From the NCBI RefSeq assembly GCF_901933205.1, contig NC_044581.1, positions 7,922,001-7,986,000 of the forward strand: a stretch of 64,000 nt of DNA, in the 5' to 3' direction. Shown piece by piece: positions 1-12,500 of this stretch. The notes beneath the pieces were generated by a model. The model was given only the letters and a program-made list of their open reading frames with translations. It was not told where the DNA came from and made no database searches. Made by a program: the position numbers and the translations under genes. The DNA is from Camarhynchus parvulus. Its lineage: Eukaryota; Chordata; Aves; Passeriformes; Thraupidae. Position 1 is the stretch's first letter; every line of letters starts with the position of its first letter.

Positions 1-373
1 TAGTTTTACAGCCATTTACTGAGATTTTTAAGCCTGTGCATTTAACATGAGATTTGAACAAGAATTTCTACTGATAATTTCTCTTTTTAGCAGGTGAAAA
101 TTGGAACTTGTAAAATTTGCAGTGATGATGCTGATTCAAACTCTGCTGACCACACCTCATCAAAAATTTCTTCCCTCACACTTTTCAGATTTACAGGAGA
201 CAGGTGCCCTCTCACAGGCAGAGGGATACCAAAAAAAGCAGTGAGGCAAGAACAGAGGAAGGAGGTAGAGAAACATTCACGGATCCATGCTGACTGATGT
301 CACAATTAAAGCACAGCAATGCCAAAGACAGCTACTTTCATTTGGAAAAGGATGACAGCCCACAGGTACTCAC
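1..373 (-). other. WDR59: WDR59 intron 19 (partial)
   Basis: Starts at the gtgagt donor of exon 19 and runs off the left edge. I saw no further WDR59 exon, RNA gene or recognisable repeat in it. Confidence 0.85.
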
Positions 374-507
374 ATGTAGAGCTCTCCCAGCAGCTTGTGG
401 ACAGGCAGCAAACAGGAAATATCTTGGATAATAACTTTCCCAGCAGCTTTGATGGGTCGGTTGTTGGCGTCTGTCCCCTCTCGTTTGCTTTTCCACCTCC
501 TTGATTT
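374..507 (-). CDS. WDR59: WDR59 coding exon 19 (residues 623-667), last exon in window
   Basis: 134 nt encoding KSRRWKSKREGTDANNRPIK, AAGKVIIQDISCLLPVHKLL and GELY, leaving two bases. Acceptor tctgcag|AAA, donor TACAT|gtgagt. It continues directly from FYYKER in exon 18, as in human WDR59. Confidence 0.95.
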
Positions 508-3500
508 CTGCAGAACCAATGGCAAGGTGTTACTGGGGAACAGGACACTAGGCTGCTTGGGACAGGGAACAAAGCACTAGGGTCAGGAATAATGCAAGCA
601 GCACCCAAACCTGCCTTTCAGAAGGCTCTGTGTTACCCTGGAAAACATTCATGACATGCCCAGGAGAACAAGCATCTCCATCTGTAGGAAGTGAAAAGCA
701 GGTCAAGGCAGCGAGCTCAAGGTCAAACTCACTCAAAAAGTATTTTGTGAGTTTCCCTGTGTGAAAGCCAATAATAGAATAAATCAGCATCAGGATGCCA
801 ATCAAACCTGGGCAAGTTTGGCAGGAGGAGCATTCAATTCTCATTCTCTGGGAACCCTTTGCAGATAAACCACTGCTGACTTCAGCCAGCGTCAGCACAG
901 AGACATGCTGGAGGCAGCTGCTGCTCGCCCTTTGCCTCAGGGCAAGCCCACAGCTCCAGACTGTCTCTAGGTCTGCCCTCTCAGGGTGAGAACAGCCCTG
1001 TTCAGTGCCAGCACAGGGCTCCCACCTCCTGCTTTATCAACAGCTTCAAACAAACAACTGGTAGATGATAAAGCAGGGCCCAAGTTTTCCTAGCAAGGAT
1101 CCCTAGCTACCATGCTCACAGCTACTTACAGCTGTCTCGGCACATAAGAGGGGGGAGAAGAAAGGAGAGGAACCAACAGGAGGGAAGAGAAACAAGAAGC
1201 CAAGATTCCCATATACTCCCTGTAACAGATACAGAGGCCATCTTAAAGCCAAGCTGCATAAAGCTACCTTGGCTGTGTGAAACACCATAGAGTATCTGTC
1301 TGGTATCCTGACCTCTTCCAGCTCCTTGCTCTAGGAGAGTGAGGAGGAGGGATGAGAGGATGTGTGGCAGCATGACAGGCAGAAGGCACTGGAGCTCTAC
1401 TGAAGGAAGTGCTGGCTGCTAGGCAGGGTTCCAGTGCTTTGCAATGCTGCTCTCCAATGGTGCCTTCCCTCACTGCCACATGGAGCCAAGAGACCCAACC
1501 CGGTCATGCTGACTTAGGGAGGCTCTCCTGGGACACTCGTGCTGGGCCTTCCCACACATCTCATCCAAGCACAACAGCCCCTCTCTCAAGGGGCCAGCAA
1601 GACAGCCCCGTGCTGATGGTTCTGCAAGGCAGACACAGCTTACCCAGGCTCACACTGGTGCTCCTAAAGAGCAGACTGGGATACGGGAAAGGCAGGACTT
1701 GGATCTGCAAGCAGGATCACCTTTACTGTGGGGGTGAGGCCAGCTCTGGGATGGCTGAGTGCCAAACAGCTTTTGACCATGACCATGCAGTCCTGTGAGA
1801 ACCTGGGCAGGCTTATCAGACCCAAAATGTCCTTTAAAAACTACTCATGACCTTAAGAAATGCCACTGCCTGCCTGGCCCAAGCTTAGGCCAGTGTGCTG
1901 AGGAGGTCTTGCCATGCTGAGCATACTACTAACACATGCCACAAGAAGCAAAAAGGATGAGCTTCTGAAGGTTCTCTGAACACTGCACAGCTGAGGATCA
2001 GAGGGTCCAGCTTGACAGTAAGTGAAGAAGGCATTTCAGCCTCAAAGGAGGCAAAAGTGGGTTTTTCCAGGGATGCTGATGTTACAAAGCATCACCATTC
2101 CCCTGATCTCCCACCACCCCTGAGTAAAGAGGAGCAGAGCTTGCAGGATGCCCAACATCCAGAGGGGTGAAACACTGGCAGAAACAGGGCTGTCAACATC
2201 CAGTGCTCTGGAAAAGCTGAGTGACTAGTTCTCTGCCACATCTATTCAAATCCTAGTTAATCCAAGAGCAATCTGCCTGCAGTATTTATCTGTCCCCTGA
2301 ACGTGAAGAGCACTGTGCAGTGGAAGGTGGCTAGAATGGGGTCAGGTAGGAGACCCACCTCTCTTCAGTCCATCAGTTCCTAATCAAGGCACAGTCTGGA
2401 TCACCTCTGCCTCTCTTGACATTGGGCAAGCTAATCCTGTTTTGATAACACCTGAAAGTTTAGCTGCCAATCCCATGCTGAAGGATGTGGGCTGTACTAC
2501 AGCAAGGCTCCCAAGTAACAGTGGCACTTGAGTACCTCATTCTTCCGCAGGACAGCAAATGTTGTCTCCCAGGTGAGGTGAGGAGCTGCTGAGGCTACCA
2601 AAATCAATGTATGAGTGAAGCTTGGGAGCCCAGCACAATGATATACCAGGAGGAAAGAGTTCAGGCACTGTCCTGGAAGGGCTACCAGGCTTCTCACAGC
2701 AAAAGCTGTTATTTGTGCTGTGTCTGAGCAGGTGTTTGAGCCCAGGCTTGCAGACACAGAACCACGTTCTGCAGGGCTATCAACAAGAGCTTCTAGAGCT
2801 TGGTAAGTAATTTGGAGAGCAACTTGCCACCTTCTGGCCATCTGTAAGACAGCTGCCCCCAGGACTCAGTCGATGGAGAGCTCCCTCTGCCCAGTCTTTG
2901 GAACAGATTCAACCTGTTCCCTGCCCCCTGCAAGAGCAGACTGAAGAAGCCTCCCAGCAGGCATTTCAAGACTACAAACATGGACAACACATATCATTTT
3001 CCACAGGCAATTGGGTCTTTTTTTTTTTTTGGAGAAGAATGACAACAAATGAAGATGAGAATGAAAAAGAGCTTTCATGAATGGTTTCCGCTGCTTGCTT
3101 TTAGCATATCACCATACAAATGGAAACACTAAATGTACCAGAACCCCCTGAGAACCTGGACTCAAACCAAAATTGTCCTGTTTTCTTCCTTTTAACTCTG
3201 CTTATTTACTGGCAAAAAAGGAAACCCTAATTCTTTACTGGTGCAGCTCCAGGAATGGAATTAGTAAACAGCCACAGGCCCTGCCTGTACTACACTTCCA
3301 TGCCCACCACTTCCAGCCCCTAAAGCTGTGACAGAAAAACATCATAAAGCTACATGTAGAGTCACCATTAAAAAAGCCTGGGCTTTTTGCAATTCTGGTT
3401 TACCTCAGCTACAGCAACTAAGAGTTAGAAAAAACCCACAATCAGAAGTATGGGAACCATCACAGATGGGGTAAAGTTCATCACCATTGACAGCAGAAGT

Positions 3501-6500
3501 TCTACTTTGAATCCAATAATTGCTGGTGTTAATTACAGGAGTAACTCTCCACCAGGTGGTATTTGAGCACATTTAACAGAGATTACCAGAGACAAAGCTT
3601 TAGGTTGGGTTTATCTGGCCAAGGTCCACCTCCCTCCTGTTCCACCTCTTCTCCCAGGAGAAGCTCCCACTATGGTGTAATCAAAAGGCGTCACCAAGGC
3701 TCAGGGGGATTAGGGTAGAGCAGAAAACACATCTCTTCCTAGGGGCTGGAGCACAGGTCAGGATAGGGAGCAGGGAACATAACAACTGGAGCTGAAGCAG
3801 GAATCCACATGCACCAAGCTAGCTGCTGGCAGCTGAAGGACAAAGGCACAGGTCTTCTGCACTGCCCACGACATTTCTAGCTCTTTCTGAAGCCTGGAAT
3901 CCATGCCAAGGAGAACTGCACCTACCCAGCTGCTCCTCAGTTTCACGAGAGGAAGATACCAAAGAAAATAGCTACAGTGATAAGTAAATTAAGACTCATC
4001 AGTTCCTCAGAGCACGAGAAGGAAAGAAACCAGAGCATTTATGGCAATCATGGGTTGGAGGTGACAGCAGGGAACAGCACTGGATAATGACTAAAAAAGC
4101 CAGCCTGCACCTGCACTACTATACCCAAGGCTGTAATTTGCTGCAATCTGAGGTGATAACGATGGCAGTAAATGGGTTACATGTAGAAACAGATAGCCCA
4201 AGAATAAGCCACCAACTGCTTTGTAGCAACCACCATCATCACTGCATACTCAGCAGCAGGAGTTGCAAAATGCTGCCCGCTTGGAAAGGATGCTGAACAC
4301 TCGGGTGTGTGTGCCTTTGGATCCTGCTGAGGCAGGCAGGGCTTTAAGTAGGATCCTGAAATGTAAAATGCCTGTTTCACATCAGCATATGCAGAATTTC
4401 AGGGTTTGTGGTATAAACTGGTGTTAGTAGGGCAAAGGTAAAGGTTGTGAACAGAAAAGAACAGACTCAATGCCAAGAGATTAAGCTGCAATAAGACATG
4501 TATAAAATAACTAAACCTGCTCAAGTCAGGTTCAAGCTGCTTCTCATATTTATTTTTTTTAAATAAAATGCAAAAATTGCTTCCTCCCTGTAGAATGCTA
4601 TGCTTCTTTATTCTGAACAACTGCCTACAGATTAACTCCCCCGTGTGGCTCATGCAGCACTGCCTGGATTTTCTCTTCAAAATAATCAGCATTTACTATT
4701 TCCAGCATCTCCCACAGTATCAGGCACCTGCCATAAAGGTGCTAAAAAAATCCAAGGCCCTTTTGAATCAAGTGCCCCACAGCAGGAATATTTCTTTATG
4801 GCTTCCATCAATCAATAGTTGGCACCTGCCCTGAAGGATGGGTACTTCAGAGGAGGAGGCTAGAAAGAGGAATTATTGCTTCTTGTAAACTTGCTAAACT
4901 CTTGCTTCCCCAAACACCTTGAGCAATGCTAAGCTCTTCTTCCAGAAGGAAGGCATGTTATTTGCACTAATAACCTAGGCCTCTCCTTGTGTAAGCCTCT
5001 GTCTTCACCTTAGGCACTGCTGCCCCCTTCAGAGAGTCAGTTTAGCCTCTTTCAAAGGTTATCCACAAATACAATCAATCCTTCAAGGCTTGGACTAACC
5101 CCTCTATCCCTTTTAAATATGCATTATTGAAAATTATAACTTAATCACATCACTACTTGCTCTTCCTTCCAGGACAGTGGTAAGGGAATTAAACCATAGC
5201 CTTTGTGCTCTGTAATTCACCACACAAGATGGCAAGTTCATTGCTTGATTTTCTTTCTTTCAGTCTGCTCCTGATGCAAGATAGAACTTCATTTCTTGCC
5301 TCTGCTGCTCACAAGGCTCTTTGCAAAAAGCCTTGATGGAGTCAAGTAAATTACTTCTGGTTTCTTTCACCTATTATTTGCTAGTACAGTCTTAGAACTC
5401 TTGCAATTAGGAAAACTTGATCCTATTATACCAAGTTAAATCAGGTGTTACAGGACTGTATTTTATTCCCTGCTGTCTTATGAAGAGATAGCATGAAGGA
5501 CAGCAGCTTGAAAAAACAGTTGTTCATGCAGACATTAAGACAAACAGACTTAAGAGATCATCTTTAAATTGAAATGGAGGATTTTCTGAGCTTTGTCTAT
5601 GCTTGGAAGATGAGTGATGAAATAGTAATTGCCCACATGTACAGCACAGCTTGAGCAATCCTGTTATCATCACGAAGATGATATCATGAATGATGCTGGA
5701 GCCTGAGGGACACGTGGACCTGACAATCAGAAAACAACTGTCAAAGCAAACTTGGCAGGGCAGGTGCCAGGAGGAGGGAGTACCTGCCAGGGTGGCTGAA
5801 ATGCAACCACTCTGAATGAATGCAGTGGTGCAACTCCAAGGGCTGGGAGAAGATCACAAGTTAAGAAGAAATTGTATTTTTTGATCCAGGAAATAAGACT
5901 GTGTGACAAATTGCACTGAGAAGTGGCAGTTCATATTAATGAGATGACAGATTGTTGTTAGAAACTCAACCAGTTTGCTTCTTCCACAGCTCTAAAGTAA
6001 TCTTCCCTCCCTCTCCAGCAAAGCTTTGTCTTTTCAGAAATTAGGTGCTCTAATGTCAGTCTCATCAGTTGGCTGATGATACATAATTATCACTCAGCTC
6101 CTCTACAGTGCACTCTGTATCTCAGGTTGATCTTTTCTTACACTTCAAATCACCCCTTGGCATCCTTTCCTGACCACAAGGCCAGGTGAAACAGGCATCC
6201 TGTAGGTCAGTAACTGCACCTTGCAAACTACTCTCTGCTCCTGCCCACTTACACGTTCATCTGCTCTTGTGAAGCCCTAGCCCTGCGTGGAGTGCGAGTC
6301 CCCCAGCTCTGTGCAGGTTACTCAAAGGCAGGCAGGTGGCATTTTATTCTTGGGCCCTTGGGCAGAAGACAGGGTCATATCAAGGACAGAATTAGCACAG
6401 CACACAGTACCGGGAAGTCGTTAATTGCTTGTATGGACCAACGGCGCCGGGCAGAGCGAGGAGACATCTGTACGCGAAAACATTATACCCAGGAGGAGGG

Positions 6501-9500
6501 AAGAGAGACACCAAGAAAGTTAAAGACAGAGGTAAATAAACTGAAATGAAAAGTGCCCTGAACCAGCAGAGTAAAAGATACTGTTCCCAATGGCTCTGGT
6601 ACACAGCAAACATTGCAAACCACTTTCACCCTCACACAATTTTACACAGCATTACCAATGGCTCTGGCAGAGCAAGGGCTGCTGTGTCTGTGCCCAACAC
6701 CAGCCTCTATGGAAGACTTTGGCAAACACAAATCTGAATAAAGTCTTCCACATGGAGCTGTATTACTGCAAGAAGCACTGAACTGCTTCATGCGACCTTG
6801 GTCATACCATGAATTGAGCAGAGGACAACACCCAAGTGCCCCACATGCCTAAACTCCAAAGTTTTACTCCTCTTGCTGAAGAGGAAGGCAGCTAAGTGTA
6901 AACTGCATCATTTTCAGCACAGCTGTCCAGTGCCATGGCACAGATATCTGCAGGAAGCTAAACAGACACTCCTGCTTACTCAGATTCCCTTTAACATCCA
7001 GCATCCTCCAGAACTTCATTCATTGGAACCTGCTGTAACTGTTCAGTTTCATTTCAAACAATAAAACCCATATGTCAGGATATTAGAAGGGATGTAGAGA
7101 CACTGCTACTTGGCAGGGCCATGTGGATATTGTCATAATGGGTTGAGAAACTCATCCAGATTGAGTGAGCAATCAAATTCACTGACTATGCCAAATAGCT
7201 CCAAAGGAGGCTTTCATTAGGAACTTGAAGATATTGCAATAGGTACTCACACAGTATTACAACAACAGCAAATGGAATCTTTCAAAGCACATTAGGGTAC
7301 ACTCACTTGAAAAAAAGTTTTGTGTACAGATCTCTAGGAGTCAACACAATAAAAGGGGATATTTGGGTCAGGTACAATGTATTTTGCATTGTTTTCAGTT
7401 GATGATAGACAGTCAGGACCATCAACCATGCCTTCAGCCTCTACATCCCCTTGCATCTCACTGCTGGGAGAGCCCTACAGCCAGGAAGCCAAGGCTGGCT
7501 GCAGGGCCCCGTGGAAAAAGAGAGGAGAAGGCTGCAGCTAAGTGCTATAGGTTCCTCCAGCAGGCCTCACAGAGAAGGAGAAAAGGGTTAGTTGAAGGAA
7601 ATTCAGTACAGCGGAAAAGCAGCAAAACTAAGCTCAGTCCCTCCACCAGTTCCTTGATGGGAAGCACAAGGACACCCCTGTCACCATGCCCAGGTACAGC
7701 AAGGCTGAGCAGCCCCCAGGTCCCCACTGGCACGACCCTCAAACTGCAGGGGCAAAAAGAACTCCATGGCACCTTCTTCAAGAGACACTCAGGTTCAAAA
7801 CACTGACAGCAATGCCATGGTACAGATAAAGCTCCTCCTTTCTGCTGACTACTGCTCTTCAGTGGGTTTTTTTCGAGGAGTGAAAAAGAGGGAGGAAGAA
7901 ATGAGGAGTGTGCATGTGTGAATAAGAAGTGAGAAAGATATATATATAGATGTGTGTGTATGCACATATATGTATATATATACGTATTTAAATGAGCACA
8001 GAAAGGCTCAGTGCCAGATTTAGCTTCATTTTGGCTTACTAAGGAGCTCTCTGCTGGAATCAGCAGCTCCCCTGCCTTTATGGGAACATGACATCTTCCC
8101 TGTCTAGCAATGGGCAAATTCCATTTGTTTGCTAACGGTAGTGGATGCCAGTGGTTGCTACACTGGATTTAAATACTTGGTTATGGCTGATAAATTCAGT
8201 TTTGGGGATGAGGTCTGATATCACAATTTGATGCACAGAATTTCAACATTTATTTAATGTGAACATAAAATCCAAGCTTCAGAGCAAGGAGTTAACTAAA
8301 CTCAGAGTCTGGGCTTTTTAAAACTGTCCCAATGAAATAACAAAAATACGTAGCATTGATCTAACAGAGGCCATGACATCAACTCCTGAAGAATCAGAAA
8401 AACATTTCCTGAAGGGAGATACAGGCTTTTTGGGGATTTTTTTAATACTATTTCATCTGCAAGAACATTTGAACCAGCTCCCTGCTAGGGTTCTTACATT
8501 TATTCCGGCATGCGAGGAGATAGCTCGGCAGGGGAAGGGGAACACAGGAATTTCCCTTGGCTTTCAGCAGACATGGCTGCACACATGCTTTGTTCTCTTC
8601 AATTCTTTTACCCTGTGACAAAAATCTTGTTGCCATCAATACAAGGGCTGAGGAGACAGGTCACATGAAATTGCACCAAGCTGGTTCCACATGTTATTTT
8701 TAGCCTTGTCTGTCATCTTAGAGAGGCTGTGTGCTGGGGACAAACCTGCTGCAGAGGACAGAGGTGGCTCTTTAAATAAACTCTCCTACAAAGACTAGGA
8801 CAGGCTATAAGTCTATTCTGTAATTCCAGGCAGCACCATTTTCTCTTTTCATTAAAAAAAAAGCTTGTGTGGGGGGAAAAAAACAGGATGAGGATTCAGT
8901 CTTCTGGGGTCTGTATGGAAGCAGAACTTGCACTGGGGACAGGGGCTCTCCCCATAGCTGGGAGCTGTAATGACATCATGTAAGCAGGACACAGTCCCAG
9001 AGACAGGGTTGGCTGTCACACCCAGCACCACCAGAAAAATAAGACTTGTCTGGGTGCCCAGGAAGGATGGGTGTTCAAGGCTTTGACTTCCTCTGCTCCT
9101 GGGACACAAGTTCCCAAACCCTTCTGCCAGCAGAGTGCAGACAGGTTTTGGCTTTCCCTGGGTTACCTGGAAGCTCTTCACTGCTGCAACAGATTCATGT
9201 CCTCTGCAGGGACAGTGAACAAACTACTCAATGCCCCAAATTCTGAGGCTCCCAGTGGAAGCTTACTGCATTTTTGCAAGCCACTTCACCCCCTGCTGAA
9301 GCACAGTTTGCTTCTAACAATCTACTTGGCCTACTGCTCCCACAGCATCTGCTCCAGGCACACCAGGCCCTCACAGCTGCTTTACAACTACCCTGCAGCC
9401 ACCCTACAATTACAACAGGTCTTCCTCACCTACCATGTTCCAGAAGGAAACAATCCCACTCTTCTCCAAAGCCTTGTAAACAGGAACAACAAAAAAACTT

Positions 9501-12500
9501 GCACCTAAACCAGAATTATGTGGATTCAAATAATCATTTAGAAATTGGTTTTGTTTTTTAAAAAAAAGGGGGCACATATCCCTGAAAGAGAGACCTGAAA
9601 TAGAAATAACCAACCACATCCCATAGTCCAGGAGAGGTTGGCAGTAAGCTGCAGAGAGTCACAACCCTTTGCAGTTATATATGTACCAGGGAGTACCCAG
9701 AACAGCAAGAGCTGCCTACATGTACCTATCTGAAGACTACAGTTTCTTAAAGGATGAGATTTTAACCCTACATAAGGCAAAGGGAGACAGCATAATTCAC
9801 TGAAGGGAACTGTGATGGTCAGCACAGACAAACAACAAAATAAGCAGGCCAAATTCTAGAGAGGATTGGTAAAGAAGTTACTAATAGGAGATAAATCCAT
9901 TTGACAGAGCTGCCTGTAAAAAGATGTCTTTTTGAGAGGAATATAAAGCTTCTGTTACTAGCAATGCTAAATGAAAGGAAAACAGATCATGAAGGCTGAA
10001 GTGTTGGGAGCAGTGTTTTGGTGTGGTACTTACCCTTTCTTTGTAGTAGAAGGAGCTGATGGAGACCTGCTCCTTCTCACTGCGTGTTGGGCTCCCACTG
10101 TACAAGCGCAGGTTGCCCGGAGTCTCCGTGCGGATCTTCATTGGAGTAATGAGGCCACTGTGGTAGGCTGATAAAGCTGACAGAGACCTGGAAGAAAGGG
10201 AATACACTTCCAGGGCCTTTTCCCACCAAAACATCCTGCAGCTCACACTGACATCTCCACCAACCCAAGCTGCCAGCAATGGTGCCACTGTCTGGGAAGA
10301 AGTCTCTGCTGAGGTGCAGTGGTGTAAGGGCCCAGGCGCTCTGCATGGAGGCCACAGCTAACACTGGAGGGAACAGGCTCCAATGCAGGACCTGGTATTT
10401 TCCTGCCTTCCTGCCCATGACAGCAGCAGATCTCAAACTCCACACAGGGCACTCACCTGGGTGTGGGCTCCATCGGGGACACGGCGCGGTGCATGGTCAT
10501 GGGTCTCGTGAAATACACCAGGTACCCTGAAGGGACAGGACATGGCATAAAGATCATGCAACAAGGAGGAGATTACTCAGGGGTGGTTCAACTTAAATGA
10601 CCAGATTTCCCTGTGAATCAGAGGCAAGGGGCTTGGCTCTTATTCACTACCCTTACTAATTATAAACTAAAAGCAGACATTCTCTCAACCCAAATCAACT
10701 CCCTGCACACCCACTACAAAGCATGGAGGTTTTGAGATGTTTCTCTCAAAAGCACAATTTCAAGTGGCTTATAGCTGTTAGAGAAAAGACAGGAAAAGAA
10801 AATGAGCAAATGTATGCTCATGTTTAACTCTCCACCAGAACTTGCCAAGCACTGTTACTCCAGAGGTAAGTGAGGTGATGTTTGGCAATGCAGAGAAACC
10901 ACTGCAGCTTGTACAACTCTCTTCTTCAACAGGAGAGCCCCAGACATCTGAAGCCAACTCCAAAACATTCTCTCACAAGCCTTATTCCATTTGTTAGCCT
11001 CTCAAGTGTCTTCAGCCACCTACTCTTGTAAGCATTTCAGGATTTAGCAGGCTTTACTGGGCCTATTCAATGCAATGTTATTCTGTTTTACTTTTACTTG
11101 GGAATTCAGGGAGGCCTGTATGGAAAGCAGCTTTCAAAATGTGCTCACATTGGGATACAGTCAGGTTCAGAGAAGGCATGTGTACATCTGAAACAGCTCA
11201 GTGAAACTTAACAGCTCTTACTCAGATTTTAACCTGGTTTTTAATGAATTTTACACTCTATGTGCTCTCCTGGAAACCTGGATGTGATTTGTACCTCATC
11301 TCTCATCTAGGGGAAGTTTCTTAATGACCTTGGGAAAGCTATTTTGGACAAGTAAAAGAGAGTAGAATGAGAAAAGAGTGGTTAGTAATATGAATGTGGT
11401 TTCAGCAAGGGGTAGATTCAACCCCAAATCACAGGAGTTTTGTGAAGACAGAGTGCCAGAATACACCCAGTAATGTGATGCTGGTAGCAGAAAAGTAGGC
11501 AAGGAAAACAGCTATTCCCAGTGTTCTATAAAAAGATCTGTCAATGCTTCTGGCATGCCATAAGCCAAAGGTTATCTCTGCTTTTCCAAATCCTAAAGCC
11601 CCACATGCAACCTCAACTGCAAACAGTTGCTAACTAGTTTCACCTCTAAATTTACCACAGTATCACTACTTTAACACCATTCCTTACTCCTTGCATGGCA
11701 ATGACCAAACCTCATCTTCTTCAGAGGCAAATGCTCCCCAAGACATCTAAAAGGACCATTCCTTGGGTACCTGTTTTAATGGATCAGTGACAGGGCTGAC
11801 CTGCACCACAGAACCTGGCTCCAGAGGTCCGTGGAAATGGGATGTTCGAGTCCTGGTAGGAGCCATAGGCATTGGAGACCCGGGCGAACGTGGGCAAGGG
11901 GGGCGTCACGGAGTTGGACAGAGCGTAGGGATTGCTGGATGTGCTGTCCTCTTGGTTCTGAAACAGAAGGTACCCAAGGTCACACTCCTGCTGCCACAGG
12001 AAAGAAATCCAGCCAGAGATCAGACATGGCAGTGCCAAGCAGCCTCACAGGAGCTGCTCATCCTTTGAGCCAGAGCAGACCAAGCTCAGAGCACAGCTGC
12101 TGCTTCAGCTGTGGAAGCACTTGCAGGCACATTTGCCTTTGAGGAAAAAGCTTCTCTGGCTGCTTGTCCAGAGACTTCTCTCCCACCATAACCATGCTGA
12201 AACGCAGAGCTTAACTTGGGGAGGAACAGGAGGAAACTATACAGAAAATCTGACCTTCAGACTTTGGATATGACTCTCAAGACAGCTAGTTGAGCTGAAC
12301 ATGATACCTCAATGAGGCACAAAATCTCCTTGAGTGGGAATGCCACACAACCGAGACGTGTCAAACACAGGTTGGGAGTCTTCAAGTGAGGAAGGCAGGT
12401 GGTGTGAATAACTGGGGTCCTCAGGACTATCCACAGGAATTTTGGCAGAAATCTGCATTTATTTGGATAAATAATACTACTACTTCAGTCTAAAGGAATT

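Noticed and set aside
2495..2575. Plus-strand exon-like segment with cttccgcag acceptor and cccag|gtgagg donor
   Set aside because: A 30-bp chance combination on the strand opposite WDR59 with no coding support.
4020..4085. GGGTTGGAGG stretch resembling a CR1 tail
   Set aside because: Too short and lacks the flanking ATTCTATG and CCAACC blocks.
5650..5700. TGATGA/TCATCA cluster suggestive of a C/D-box snoRNA
   Set aside because: No correctly spaced C, D and terminal-stem elements on the host strand.
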